Origin: Brevundimonas sp.
Lineage (GTDB): Bacteria > Pseudomonadota > Alphaproteobacteria > Caulobacterales > Caulobacteraceae
Assembly (NCBI GenBank): GCA_004296955.1
Contig: SCVB01000072.1
Coordinates: forward strand, 1 to 64,000
Direction of reading: 5' to 3'
Length of the DNA stretch: 64,000 bases
Shown here piece by piece: positions 45,001-52,542 of this stretch. The position numbers and the translations under genes were made by a program. How positions within the stretch are numbered: the first letter of the stretch is position 1; each line of letters begins with the position of its first letter. Below the pieces are notes generated by a model, which was not told where the DNA came from, made no database searches, and saw nothing but the letters and a program-made list of their open reading frames with translations.

Positions 45001-45742
45001 AGCTGGAATTGTACCAGTCGGCGCTCTCGGCCACGTCGGTCTGCTCGCCCCAGGTCTGGGGCGAAGCGGGAGGCAGATCGCAGTACCAGTCGTAGAAGGA
45101 GCCGGTGACGCCGCCCAGCAACTGCAGATAGCGGGCGCCGGATGCGTAGGAGATCATCGACATGGCCGGGATCGGCGAGAAGCCGAACACCCGGTCCGGA
45201 CCCCAGCGCTTGACCGTATGGGCGTTGGCCGCGGCGATGATCTCGGTGATCTCGTCCCAGGTGCCCCGCACAAAGCCGCCCGCGCCGCGCATGCTCGTAT
45301 AGGACTTGCGAGCAGCCGGATCGTTCTGGATCGACGCCCAGGCCGCGACCGGCTCCATGGTCTCGCGCGCCTTGCGCCACACGCGCAGCAGACGGGAGCG
45401 CACCAGCGGATATTTCACCCGGTTGGCCGAATAGAGATACCAGCTGTAGCTGGCCCCGCGCGCGCAGCCGCGTGGTTCATGGTTGGGCAGGTCCGGCCGG
45501 GTGCGGGGATAGTCGGTCTGCTGGGTCTCCCAGGTGACGATCCCGCCCTTGACGTAGATCTTCCACGAGCACGAGCCCGTGCAGTTCACGCCGTGGGTCG
45601 AGCGCACGATCTTGTCGTGACGCCAGCGGTTGCGATAGGCCTCCTCCCAGCCGCGGTCCTCGTCGTTCATGACGCCGTGGTTGTCGGAGAACAGTTCTGT
45701 CTTGCGCGTGAAGAAGGCGAGACGGTCCAGGGTATGGCTCAT
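42011..45742 (-). CDS. narG: Respiratory nitrate reductase alpha subunit NarG
   Basis: The catalytic Mo-bisMGD subunit of 1243 aa that reduces nitrate to nitrite on the cytoplasmic side. The N-terminus has the FS0 cluster motif HGVNCTGSCSW with the fourth Cys in GCARG. The conserved Mo-ligand Asp region is seen in YDWYCDLPPASPQTWGEQTD. There is no twin-arginine signal, as expected for the membrane-bound Nar type rather than Nap. Cofactor-binding segments extend to the C-terminus. It starts 3 nt from the narK2 stop, the normal narK-narGHJI order. Confidence 0.98.
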   Translation of the reverse strand: MSHTLDRLAFFTRKTELFSDNHGVMNDEDRGWEEAYRNRWRHDKIVRSTHGVNCTGSCSWKIYVKGGIVTWETQQTDYPRTRPDLPNHEPRGCARGASYSWYLYSANRVKYPLVRSRLLRVWRKARETMEPVAAWASIQNDPAARKSYTSMRGAGGFVRGTWDEITEIIAAANAHTVKRWGPDRVFGFSPIPAMSMISYASGARYLQLLGGVTGSFYDWYCDLPPASPQTWGEQTDVAESADWYNSSFMLLWGSNVPQTRTPDAHFYTEARYRGAKSVVICPDYSEASKFSDLWLPVKQGTDAALAMAFGHVILKEYHVDKQVPYFRDYLRQYSDLPMLVRLVPQEGGYVPERLVRASDFVGDLEQANNPDWKTVAIDEATGEIVVPNGSIGFRWGEDGRWNLEERDAAGRETTLKLGLKDAHDEVAGVRFPYFANTASNGFASTDHPDVLTRNVPVRRVKLKDGEALVACVYDLFLANYGVDQGFGGDCMPESFDDLQPYSPAWAEAITSVPRDQIIATARGFATNAEKTNGKSMVIIGAAMNHWFHMDMNYRGVINMLVMCGCVGQSGGGWAHYVGQEKLRPQTGWAPLAFATDWIRPPRQQNSTSFFYAHSDQWRYETVGIDELLSPTAPEGPWKASMIDFNVRAERMGWLPSAPALKTNSLDLAKAAEAAGVDPKTYTLDGLKDRSIQLSCMDPDDPANWPRNMFIWRSNLLGSSGKGHEYFLKHLLGASHGVQGKDLGETGQVKPVDVVWHDEAPEGKLDLLVTLDFRMSTTAVYSDIVLPTATWYEKNDLNTSDMHPFIHPLSAAVDPAWESKSDWQIFKAIAKKFSQVAPEVLGKEKDVVLTPIQHDSPGEMAQPFEVKDWFLGECEAIPGKTMPQITVVERDYPNLYKQFTALGPLLANVGNGGKGLAWKTGHEVDLLRELNGAVLDVGLTEGMPSIDTDIDACETILMLAPETNGEVAVKAWAALEKQTGREHTHLALPKEDEKIRFRDLLAQPRKIISSPIWSGIESEKVCYNAGYTNVHELIPWRTLTGRQQLYQDHLWMRAFGEALCVYKPPIDLKTTHVKGLKPNGETEIVLNFITPHQKWGIHSTYSDNLLMLTLNRGGPVVWISETDARKAGIVDNDWIEVFNANGALTARAVVSQRIREGTTFMYHAQEKIVNTPGSEITGRRGGIHNSVTRTVLKPTHMIGGYAQLSYGFNYYGTVGSNRDEFIVLRKMKTVDWLDEPLESKEFGQ

Positions 45743-45744
45743 GA

Positions 45745-47139
45745 TCAGGCCGCCGTATTGAGAGAGAGGTTCAGGATCGAGCGCCGGCGGGCGTAGAACG
45801 CCCAGTTCACGACGGCGCAGGTGATGTAGAAGACCAGGAAGATGTAGAGGGCCGTCGTCGGCCCTCCGGTGGCCTTCATGGAGTTGGCGAAGGCCAGGGG
45901 AATGAAGAAGCCGCCATAGGCGCCGATGGCCGAGGAGAAGCCGACGATGGCCGCCGACTCCAGCTCCGAGGCCTTCAACCGCTCAGCCGGGGTTGCACGC
46001 GGCAGCAGGCGGCGCATGTCGGCGCGCACCAGGGCCGGAATCATCTGGAAAGTCGAGGCGTTGCCGACCCCGGTCCAGAAGAACAGCCAGATGAAGCTGG
46101 CGAAGAACAAGCCGAACACCGGCTCGCCGCCGAAGGCGCCGACGCTGTAGAGCACCGCCAGCACGCCTACGATCAAGGCGCAGAAAACCACCTGGGTGAC
46201 GTTCTGGCCGCCCCAGCGGTCCGACACCCAGCCGGTCATCGCCCGCGAGGCGGCGCCGACGAGCGGGCCGAGGAAGGCGATCTGCAGGATGTTCACGTCG
46301 GGGAACAGCGTCTTGCCCAGCAAGGGAAAGGCCGCCGAGAAGCCGATGAATGAGCCGAAGGTGCCGATGTAGAGGTAGCACATCAGCCAGTTGTGCTTGC
46401 GCTTGAACACCACGGCCTGCTCACGGAACGAGGCCCGCGCGGAGGCGACGTCGTTCATTCCGAACCAGGCGGCGGCGGCGGCGACCAGGATGAACGGCAC
46501 CCAGACGAAGCCGGCGTTCTGCAGCCAGACCTGATGCTGGACGCCGTTTTCGACGTAGGTCTGCGGGGCGCCGAACAGGGGCGTGAACAGGGCCAGACCG
46601 GTGACCAGTGGCGCCGCGAACTGCAGGACGCTGACGCCCAGGTTGCCGAAGCCGGCGTTGAGCGCGAGGGCGTTGCCCTTCTGGGCCTTGGGGAAGAAGA
46701 AGCCGATGTTGGCCATCGACGAGGCGAAGGCCCCGCCGCCGAGGCCGCACAGCAGGGCCAGGATGACGAAGACGACATAGGGCGTTCCCGTGTCCTGCAC
46801 CGCCATTCCGATGCCGACGGCGGGGATCGCCAGCGACAGGGTGGACAAGGTGGTCCAGAGGCGGCCCCCGAAGATCGGGACCATGAAACTGTAGAAGATC
46901 CGCAAGGTCGCGCCGGAAAGCGCCGGCAACGCCGTCAGCCAGAAGAGTTCGGCGGTGGAGAATTGGAAGCCGACCATGTTGAGACGGGTCGCCGCCGTCG
47001 ACCACAGCATCCAGATGGAAAAGGCCAGCAGCAGGTTCGGGATCGAGATCCACAGGTTGCGGCGGGCGATCCGTTGACCGGTGGAGGCCCAGAATCCTGG
47101 TTCCTCCGGGCGCCAGTCATGCAGAACGTGACGGGACAT
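45745..47139 (-). CDS. Nitrate/nitrite transporter, NarK2 type
   Basis: A 12-helix major-facilitator protein of 464 aa in the nitrate/nitrite porter group. The nitrate signature glycine-rich segments are present: GLGGGAFASSMANIGFFFPK and IVGFSSAIGAYGGFFIPL, each with conserved small residues lining the pore. Type II NarK proteins are usually nitrate/nitrite antiporters that export nitrite as nitrate enters. It is preceded by a second, different NarK (gap 12 nt). Direction of transport is inferred. Confidence 0.93.
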   Translation of the reverse strand: MSRHVLHDWRPEEPGFWASTGQRIARRNLWISIPNLLLAFSIWMLWSTAATRLNMVGFQFSTAELFWLTALPALSGATLRIFYSFMVPIFGGRLWTTLSTLSLAIPAVGIGMAVQDTGTPYVVFVILALLCGLGGGAFASSMANIGFFFPKAQKGNALALNAGFGNLGVSVLQFAAPLVTGLALFTPLFGAPQTYVENGVQHQVWLQNAGFVWVPFILVAAAAAWFGMNDVASARASFREQAVVFKRKHNWLMCYLYIGTFGSFIGFSAAFPLLGKTLFPDVNILQIAFLGPLVGAASRAMTGWVSDRWGGQNVTQVVFCALIVGVLAVLYSVGAFGGEPVFGLFFASFIWLFFWTGVGNASTFQMIPALVRADMRRLLPRATPAERLKASELESAAIVGFSSAIGAYGGFFIPLAFANSMKATGGPTTALYIFLVFYITCAVVNWAFYARRRSILNLSLNTAA

Positions 47140-47151
47140 GCGCGTCTTTCT

Positions 47152-48510
47152 CTAGTGCGAACGGGTGGACGAGGCGGCCGCGGCCCTGTCGGGACCGACG
47201 CCGGCCAGCTCGGGGAATTCCGGCAGGGTCGCCAGCATGGGGGAGCGACGGCGCTCCATTCGGCGGACGGCGAAATGCATCCAGATGAGGGCCGTGAGGA
47301 CCAGCAGGAACAGCAGCATGAAACAGCTGGTCCACACGCCGGTCAGATCGTTGAGGAGGCCGAAGACGATGGGCAAGATGAAGCCGCCCAGACCGCCGAT
47401 CATCCCCACCAGACCGCCGACCGAGCCGACGTGGTCGGGGTAGTAGACGGGGATGTGTTTGTAGACGGCCGCCTTGCCCAGGCTCATGGCGAAGCCGAGG
47501 ACGAACACCACCACCGTGAAGACCGGCAGGCTCATCGCCAGACGGAAGCGGATCGGCCCGTCGATGCCGTCGACCACATAGGCGGTCGCCGGATAGGACA
47601 GGATGAAGGCGCAGACGACGCTGATGATGAAGGTCAGGTACATGACCTTGCGGGCGCCGATCCGGTCGGAGAGCCAGCCCCCGAACACCCGGAATAGGGA
47701 ACCGGGAATCGAATAGGCGGCGGCCAGCATGCCGGCCACGCCGATCCCGACGCCATAGGCGCCGGTCAGGTAATGCGGCAGCCACAGGGCGAGGGCGACG
47801 AAGCCGCCGAAGACGAAGAAATAGTAGAGGGCGAATCGCCAGACCCTCAGGTCCTTGAGCGGAGCCATCTGCAACCAGGCGGCCACGGGCTTCTCGCCTG
47901 TGCGGCGTCGCTCGATCAGCTGGGGCTCGTCGCGGGTCAGGAAGAAGAACAGGAGGGCGATGACCAGCAACGCGCCCGCCCAGACCTGGGCCACCGCTTC
48001 CCAGCCGAGCGCCAGCATGACGAAGGGCGCGGCGAACTTGGTCACCGCCGCGCCGACATTGCCCGCCCCGAAGATGCCGAGGGCCGTGCCCTGGCGGCTG
48101 GCGGGATAGAATTTGGAGACATAGGCGACCCCGACCGCAAAGGCCCCGCCCGCCATGCCTACGCCGAGGGCGGCGACCAGGAATTGCGTGTAGGTCGTGG
48201 CATAGGACAGCAGGAAGGTCGCCGCGGCGGCGAGGGTCATGACAATCAGATTGACCCGTCGCCCGCCGAACTGTTCGGTCCAGACGCCCAAGAACACCCG
48301 GACAAGGGATCCGGTCAGGATCGGCGTCCCGACCAGCAGGCCGAACTGCGCTTCGGTGAGCCCGAGGTCGGCCTTGATCTGGACGCCGATGATCGAGAAG
48401 ATCGTCCATACGGCGAAGCACGCCGTGAAGGCGAAGGTGCTGACCCACAGGGCGGACGCCGCGCCGGGCGCTGGTGTTTGAGAGGCGGAAGCCACCGGAC
48501 CATGCTCCAT
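47152..48510 (-). CDS. Nitrate transporter, NarK1 type
   Basis: A 12-helix NarK-family protein of 452 aa. The signature segments are GMAGGAFAVGVAYVSKFYPA and GSVGGLVGMIGGLGGFILPI. NarK1-type proteins are proton-coupled nitrate symporters that start respiration before nitrite builds up. It is the first gene of the long leftward unit, and a perfect Fnr box lies 63 nt upstream of its ATG. In some denitrifiers NarK1 and NarK2 are fused; here they are separate genes. Confidence 0.93.
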   Translation of the reverse strand: MEHGPVASASQTPAPGAASALWVSTFAFTACFAVWTIFSIIGVQIKADLGLTEAQFGLLVGTPILTGSLVRVFLGVWTEQFGGRRVNLIVMTLAAAATFLLSYATTYTQFLVAALGVGMAGGAFAVGVAYVSKFYPASRQGTALGIFGAGNVGAAVTKFAAPFVMLALGWEAVAQVWAGALLVIALLFFFLTRDEPQLIERRRTGEKPVAAWLQMAPLKDLRVWRFALYYFFVFGGFVALALWLPHYLTGAYGVGIGVAGMLAAAYSIPGSLFRVFGGWLSDRIGARKVMYLTFIISVVCAFILSYPATAYVVDGIDGPIRFRLAMSLPVFTVVVFVLGFAMSLGKAAVYKHIPVYYPDHVGSVGGLVGMIGGLGGFILPIVFGLLNDLTGVWTSCFMLLFLLVLTALIWMHFAVRRMERRRSPMLATLPEFPELAGVGPDRAAAASSTRSH

Positions 48511-48572
48511 GCGACGTCCCGCTCGCCGGTCCGCCGTCAGGGTAGTCCTAGCCTGCGTCCCACCGCCGCTAT

Positions 48573-48586
48573 TTGATCCTTATCAA
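48573..48586 (-). promoter_or_regulatory. Fnr-type operator upstream of narK1
   Basis: TTGATCCTTATCAA is a perfect TTGAT-N4-ATCAA match. Its centre lies about 69 nt before the narK1 start, compatible with activation at -41.5 from a transcription start near 48538. Confidence 0.85.
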
Positions 48587-48687
48587 TTGAAGTCTTTGTA
48601 GACTTGGCCCAGAACTCGCCCGATACAGAAAAGAGTCAGTAGATCGGCAAATGTCGGTTCCGGATTTGTCGCAGCTCTCGCCGACGA

Positions 48688-48701
48688 TTGATATTCGTCA
48701 A
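48688..48701 (+). promoter_or_regulatory. Fnr-like operator upstream of the Crp/Fnr gene
   Basis: TTGATATTCGTCAA differs from the TTGAT-N4-ATCAA consensus at one base. It lies 94 nt before the start of the regulator gene, so could mediate autoregulation, or it could act with the neighbouring narK1 site. Confidence 0.6.
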
Positions 48702-48794
48702 GCGAGGTGTTCTAGTGGGAAGGATTAGGGGCGTGCGGTGTGAAGACGACGAGATCGGGGCCCCGCGACCGGATGTGACCAGGAGCCCAGCCCG

Positions 48795-49580
48795 ATGACC
48801 ATGCGCGCCGCAGACCTCGATCGCGTCAAGGCGCTGCCGCTGTTCTCCCGCGCCTCGCCGGAAGTCTTCCGCGACGTCACCGCCGGGGCCTTCCTTCAGC
48901 GGTTTCCCGCGGGCACGACCCTGTTGATGGAGGGCGACACGGTCGACTTCCTCTATGTCCTGCTGGACGGGGCGGTTGAGCTCCAGGGCTCCTGGAAGGA
49001 GAAGGAGACCACCCTGGCGCTGCTGCGTCCGGTCTCCACCTTCATCCTGGCCGCGGTCGTCCTGGATGCGGACGCGCTGATGTCGGCGCGGACCCTGGAG
49101 CGGTCCGAGATCCTGATGCTCTCGGGAGAAGCGCTTCGCCGAACGATGCGGCAGGACGCCGACTTCGGCTTCGCGGTGGCCCAGGAGCTCTCCGGCTGCT
49201 ACCGCGGCCTGGTCCGCGCCGTGAAAAACCAGAAGCTTCGCGGCGGCGTGGAGCGGCTGGCCAACTATCTGCTCACCCAGAGAGTTCGTCAGGGTATGCG
49301 CAACCCGATCGTCCTGCCCCATGAAAAGCGGGTGCTGGCGTCCCTGCTCGGCATGTCTCCCGAGAACCTGTCACGAGCCTTCGCCAGCCTGTCCAGCTAC
49401 GGGGTGGCTGTGCAGGGCGCGGAAGTCAGCCTGGGCCGGCCGGACGCCCTGGAGCGGTTGGCGCGGCCACATGCTCTGATCGATAATCACATGCCGCCGC
49501 CGCCCGGGGTCGTCGGCAAGGCCGAGAGCGAGCGGTGGACCACGCAGACCGGGCGGACCTGCGGCTCGGTTCTGGGCTGA
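48795..49580 (+). CDS. Crp/Fnr-family regulator, Dnr/NnrR-like
   Basis: A cyclic-nucleotide-domain fold regulator of 261 aa. An N-terminal beta-roll (FPAGTTLLMEGDTVDFLYVLLDG), a dimer helix and a winged HTH are present. The recognition helix contains E190-x2-S193-R194 (SPENLSRAF), the E..SR set used by Fnr to read TTGAT half sites. The N-terminal cysteine cluster of Fnr itself is absent (single internal Cys135), so a Dnr/NnrR-type NO- or haem-responsive regulator is more likely than an oxygen-sensing Fnr. AGGAG precedes ATG 48795. It is divergent from narK1 and surrounded by Fnr-type boxes; it is the probable controller of the cluster. Confidence 0.9.
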   Translation: MTMRAADLDRVKALPLFSRASPEVFRDVTAGAFLQRFPAGTTLLMEGDTVDFLYVLLDGAVELQGSWKEKETTLALLRPVSTFILAAVVLDADALMSARTLERSEILMLSGEALRRTMRQDADFGFAVAQELSGCYRGLVRAVKNQKLRGGVERLANYLLTQRVRQGMRNPIVLPHEKRVLASLLGMSPENLSRAFASLSSYGVAVQGAEVSLGRPDALERLARPHALIDNHMPPPPGVVGKAESERWTTQTGRTCGSVLG

Positions 49581-50573
49581 TCAGCCTCCAAGCTGCGCCA
49601 GATTTTGCAGATCGCCTGAACGCCCGAGGGCCAGCGAATGGCCGGCTGATTTGCCTCCCAGGGCCGAGACGATGCGCTGCGTCAGCGCCTCTCGGTCGCC
49701 GTCGTCCTGCAGAAGATCACGCAGGTCGACGCCGCCATCCCCGAACAGACACAGGCGCAGCTTGCCCCGCGCGGTGACTCTCAGGCGGTTGCAGCTGTCG
49801 CAGAAGCCCGGCGCGTAGGGCGCGATCAGGCCGATGGCGCCCGCGTGATCCGGATGCCGGTATTCCAACGCCGGCCCGGCGTCGAAGGCGCGCTCGGTCG
49901 GCGTCCATCCATTCCGGTCCAGCCAGTCGCGCAGGCCCTGGGCCTTCACGTGATGGCGGGCGAAATAGTCGTCATTGTCGGTCGTCTTCATCAGCTCGAT
50001 GAATCGAACCGCCACGGGCCGATCGCGGACGAAGCGCGCCCAACCGTCGAAACCGGCCTCGGCCGTCTCGCGCAGCAGGACCGCATTGACCTTCACGGCG
50101 GAGAAGCCTCCGGCCAGGGCCAGGTCCAGGCCCGTCAGAACCTGGTTCAGCTTGTCGTGGCCCGTGATCTGGTGAAACGTCTCCGGGTCTATCGAGTCAA
50201 TGCTGACGTTGATGTGGCTGAGTCCCGAGGCGCGCCAGTCGGCGGCGTGGCGGGCTAGGTTCCAGCCGTTGGTGGTCATGGCGACCTTGGCCACCCCGGG
50301 CGCGGCCGCCACCCTCTCGATGACGGCGTTGAAATCCTTGCGGACCGTGGGCTCGCCGCCGGTCAGACGAACCTTGCTGAGCCCAAGGTCCGAAAACCCG
50401 GCCGCCAGACGGCCAATCTCCTCGACCGTCAGGAAGGACAGCGGTCCGGTCTTCTTCCAGCCGTTCGGCAGGCAGTAGGTGCAACTGAAATTGCAGACCT
50501 CCGTCACCGACAGGCGAAGGTAGTGAAACCGGCGGCCGAAGCCGTCAGCCATGGCAGTGGCGTCGAACGCCAT
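49581..50573 (-). CDS. moaA: GTP 3',8-cyclase MoaA
   Basis: A radical SAM enzyme of 330 aa that makes 3',8-cH2GTP, the first step to molybdopterin. N-terminal cluster: EVCNFSCTYC. C-terminal cluster: CDSCNRLRVTARGKLRLC. The chain ends in the Gly-Gly tail (AQLGG) needed for activity. AAGGAG precedes ATG 50573. It is convergent with the Crp/Fnr gene (stops adjoin) and preceded by a perfect Fnr box at 50752. Confidence 0.97.
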   Translation of the reverse strand: MAFDATAMADGFGRRFHYLRLSVTEVCNFSCTYCLPNGWKKTGPLSFLTVEEIGRLAAGFSDLGLSKVRLTGGEPTVRKDFNAVIERVAAAPGVAKVAMTTNGWNLARHAADWRASGLSHINVSIDSIDPETFHQITGHDKLNQVLTGLDLALAGGFSAVKVNAVLLRETAEAGFDGWARFVRDRPVAVRFIELMKTTDNDDYFARHHVKAQGLRDWLDRNGWTPTERAFDAGPALEYRHPDHAGAIGLIAPYAPGFCDSCNRLRVTARGKLRLCLFGDGGVDLRDLLQDDGDREALTQRIVSALGGKSAGHSLALGRSGDLQNLAQLGG

Positions 50574-50971
50574 GGAAGCTCCTTTCCAAACACGGGAGGC
50601 GGAGGGATTTCTCCCGCCGCCCTCGATCCTTGCGGATCCGGCCGCCAGACCATGGCGCAAGGGCGCTACAGGTCGGGCGGCTCGGAGCGAACTCAACCGG
50701 ATTGGTAACCGATTATCCCGCTGCACCTTATGACGCGACGCCGAACCGGTCTTGATGAAGATCAAGTCCGATCGTCGTGGCCCTTGTGACGCGCATGGGT
50801 CCGGTCCCGCCGGTCGGGGCGGCCGAGGGGCGCATGGCGGCGGAGGCGGGGCGGACCAATGGGCCGTTGCGGCCGGTCGCCCGACAGGCGCTGGACCCCC
50901 GGCCTGACGACGGGGAGCGCGCCTTCGTATTGGTCGAGCCGGCCGCCGCGGCGGGTCGCGTCCGGCCGCGG
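50574..50971. other. moaA upstream region
   Basis: A 398-nt gap between the nnrS stop and the moaA start. It holds the Fnr box at 50752-50765 that is placed to drive moaA. No gene-like ORF was accepted here; the part from 50780 to 50970 is GC-rich and featureless. Confidence 0.55.
50752..50765 (-). promoter_or_regulatory. Fnr-type operator upstream of moaA
   Basis: TTGATGAAGATCAA is a perfect TTGAT-N4-ATCAA match. It implies a transcription start near 50717 and a leader of about 145 nt before moaA. Confidence 0.8.
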
Positions 50972-52156
50972 TCAGCTCCGCGCGGGGCGAGCCGTCAACA
51001 GCATCGGGCCGTAGGCGATGGCGAAGGCGAGAAAGGCTCCCGACCACAATGCGGCCGAGACCATCAGCAGCGGCTGATAGGCGGACGGCGACAGGCCGCC
51101 CGCGACCCTGGCCAGGGCGGCGGCATTGACCAGACCGTAGATCATCACTTCGACCGGGCCGGCGGCCAGGGGCCGTCCGGTGTGGCCCCGGCTGGCGCGG
51201 GTCATGACGGCCAGGGTCATTACCCCGATGGCGCCGGCGGTCAGGGCGTGCACGCCGACCGAGGGCGGGACCAGGCCCGGCGCGCCGCTCGACAGGCCGG
51301 TCAGGACCAGGCCCGCGGCCAGCCACAGATAGCCAAGGTGCAGGATCCAGACGAGCGGTTCCGCCCCGGTGGCGTCGCCTCGCCAGCGCGCCAGTCGCAA
51401 CAGGTTCAGACCGCCGGCCGCCAGCAACAGGACGCCTGTCGCCGGATGCGCCGGTGCGAGGCTCCAGGCAGCGAGGCCCGCTGCAGTCGCCGCCAGGGTC
51501 ACGATGTCGAAGCGTCCGGCGACAGCGGGCAGGGGGCCGCCGCGTCGCGCCTGCCAGTTGCGGGTGAAACTCGGCGTCACCCGCCCGCCGATCACGGCGA
51601 TCAGCAAGGCCACCACCGCCAGGCCCAGCCGGGTCGGCAGATTGGCGACGCCCCCGGCATCCCTCTCCAGATGGAACCCCGCATTCGCCAGGGCGAACAG
51701 GGTGACCATGACGGCGATGGGGACGTTACGCCAATTCCGTCCGGCCAGCACCTCGCGCCAGATCACGCCGGCCATGACGAACAGGAAAAGGCCGTCGACG
51801 ATCGCCGGCCAGGCCGCCGTCGTCAGGTCCGCATTCAGGGCCATGGCCAGCATGGCCGCCCGACCCGCCAGCCACAGCCCGAACAGCAGGGCCAGGGGCC
51901 TCCCCACCACAGGCAGGCGACCGGTCCAGTTGGGCACGGCGGTCAGCAGGAAGCCGACGACGACCCCGCCGGTATAGCCGAACAGCATCTCATGCACGTG
52001 CCAGTCGAGGCCGACCGGGCCGCCGCTGAGGAAGGCGTAGAGCCAGATCGGCGCGGCGATCGCCGACCACAGGGCGGCGAACAGGAAGAAGGGGCGCAGA
52101 CCGACGCTGAAGACGGCGGGACCGCGATAGGCCCGAATAGCGGCGGCGGTCTTCAT
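50972..52156 (-). CDS. nnrS: NnrS family protein
   Basis: A haem- and copper-containing 12-span membrane protein of 394 aa that protects cells against NO damage in denitrifiers and relatives. Typical start AVFSVGLRPFFLFAALWSA and GLDWHVHEMLFGYTGGVVVGF with the conserved His pair, then RVTPSFTRNWQARRG. Its ATG overlaps the chorismate mutase stop (ATGA). It is the last gene of the nrdJ-ubi run. Confidence 0.95.
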   Translation of the reverse strand: MKTAAAIRAYRGPAVFSVGLRPFFLFAALWSAIAAPIWLYAFLSGGPVGLDWHVHEMLFGYTGGVVVGFLLTAVPNWTGRLPVVGRPLALLFGLWLAGRAAMLAMALNADLTTAAWPAIVDGLFLFVMAGVIWREVLAGRNWRNVPIAVMVTLFALANAGFHLERDAGGVANLPTRLGLAVVALLIAVIGGRVTPSFTRNWQARRGGPLPAVAGRFDIVTLAATAAGLAAWSLAPAHPATGVLLLAAGGLNLLRLARWRGDATGAEPLVWILHLGYLWLAAGLVLTGLSSGAPGLVPPSVGVHALTAGAIGVMTLAVMTRASRGHTGRPLAAGPVEVMIYGLVNAAALARVAGGLSPSAYQPLLMVSAALWSGAFLAFAIAYGPMLLTARPARS

Positions 52157-52542
52157 GAAGACTCCTGGACGACGGTTCCGTCCAGCATAGACGACCGGGG
52201 CGCAGAGAGGCTTGACGGACTGGCCCCTGCGGCCTGTCCATCGTCAAGCCGACCGATCGGATCGGACCGGCGCAACAGCGCCTGCTGGGCCTCGGCCGAA
52301 CGCTCGAGGAGTTCGCGCCAGACCGCGACCGCGAGCGCCTCGTCCAGCCCGCAACGCCCCGCGGCGGACCGGACGCGGGCGAGGATGGCGGCGACCCGCT
52401 GGGGATCCCGTACGCTTTCGGGTCCCGCCTTGAGCCCGGCGATCAAGGCGACCTGGCGCTGGCGCGCGGCGACGAGCCGCACCAGGACCGCGTCGATCCG
52501 ATCGATCCGCGTCCGCCGGGCCGCCAGTTCCGCGGCGCTCAC
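52153..52542 (-). CDS. AroQ-type chorismate mutase domain protein
   Basis: A 129-aa all-helical protein matching the AroQ fold: LAARRTRIDRIDAVLVRLVA (first helix), ARQRQVALIAGLK with active-site Arg and Lys, VRDPQRVAAILARV, and ERSAEAQQALL with the C-terminal Gln. It should convert chorismate to prephenate or bind chorismate. It sits between ubiV and nnrS with 4-nt overlaps on both sides, so it belongs to the same transcript as the anaerobic ubiquinone genes. It has no dehydratase or dehydrogenase fusion. The last 35 residues are Ser/Pro-rich. Confidence 0.85.
   Translation of the reverse strand: MSAAELAARRTRIDRIDAVLVRLVAARQRQVALIAGLKAGPESVRDPQRVAAILARVRSAAGRCGLDEALAVAVWRELLERSAEAQQALLRRSDPIGRLDDGQAAGASPSSLSAPRSSMLDGTVVQESS

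Noticed and set aside
42791..45796. A 1001-codon open frame on the plus strand
   Set aside because: It is antisense to narG; low stop frequency comes from high GC and the codon bias of narG. No family features.
49580..49583. Terminator between the convergent Crp/Fnr gene and moaA
   Set aside because: The two stop codons adjoin; no hairpin with a T-run is present in either 3' end.
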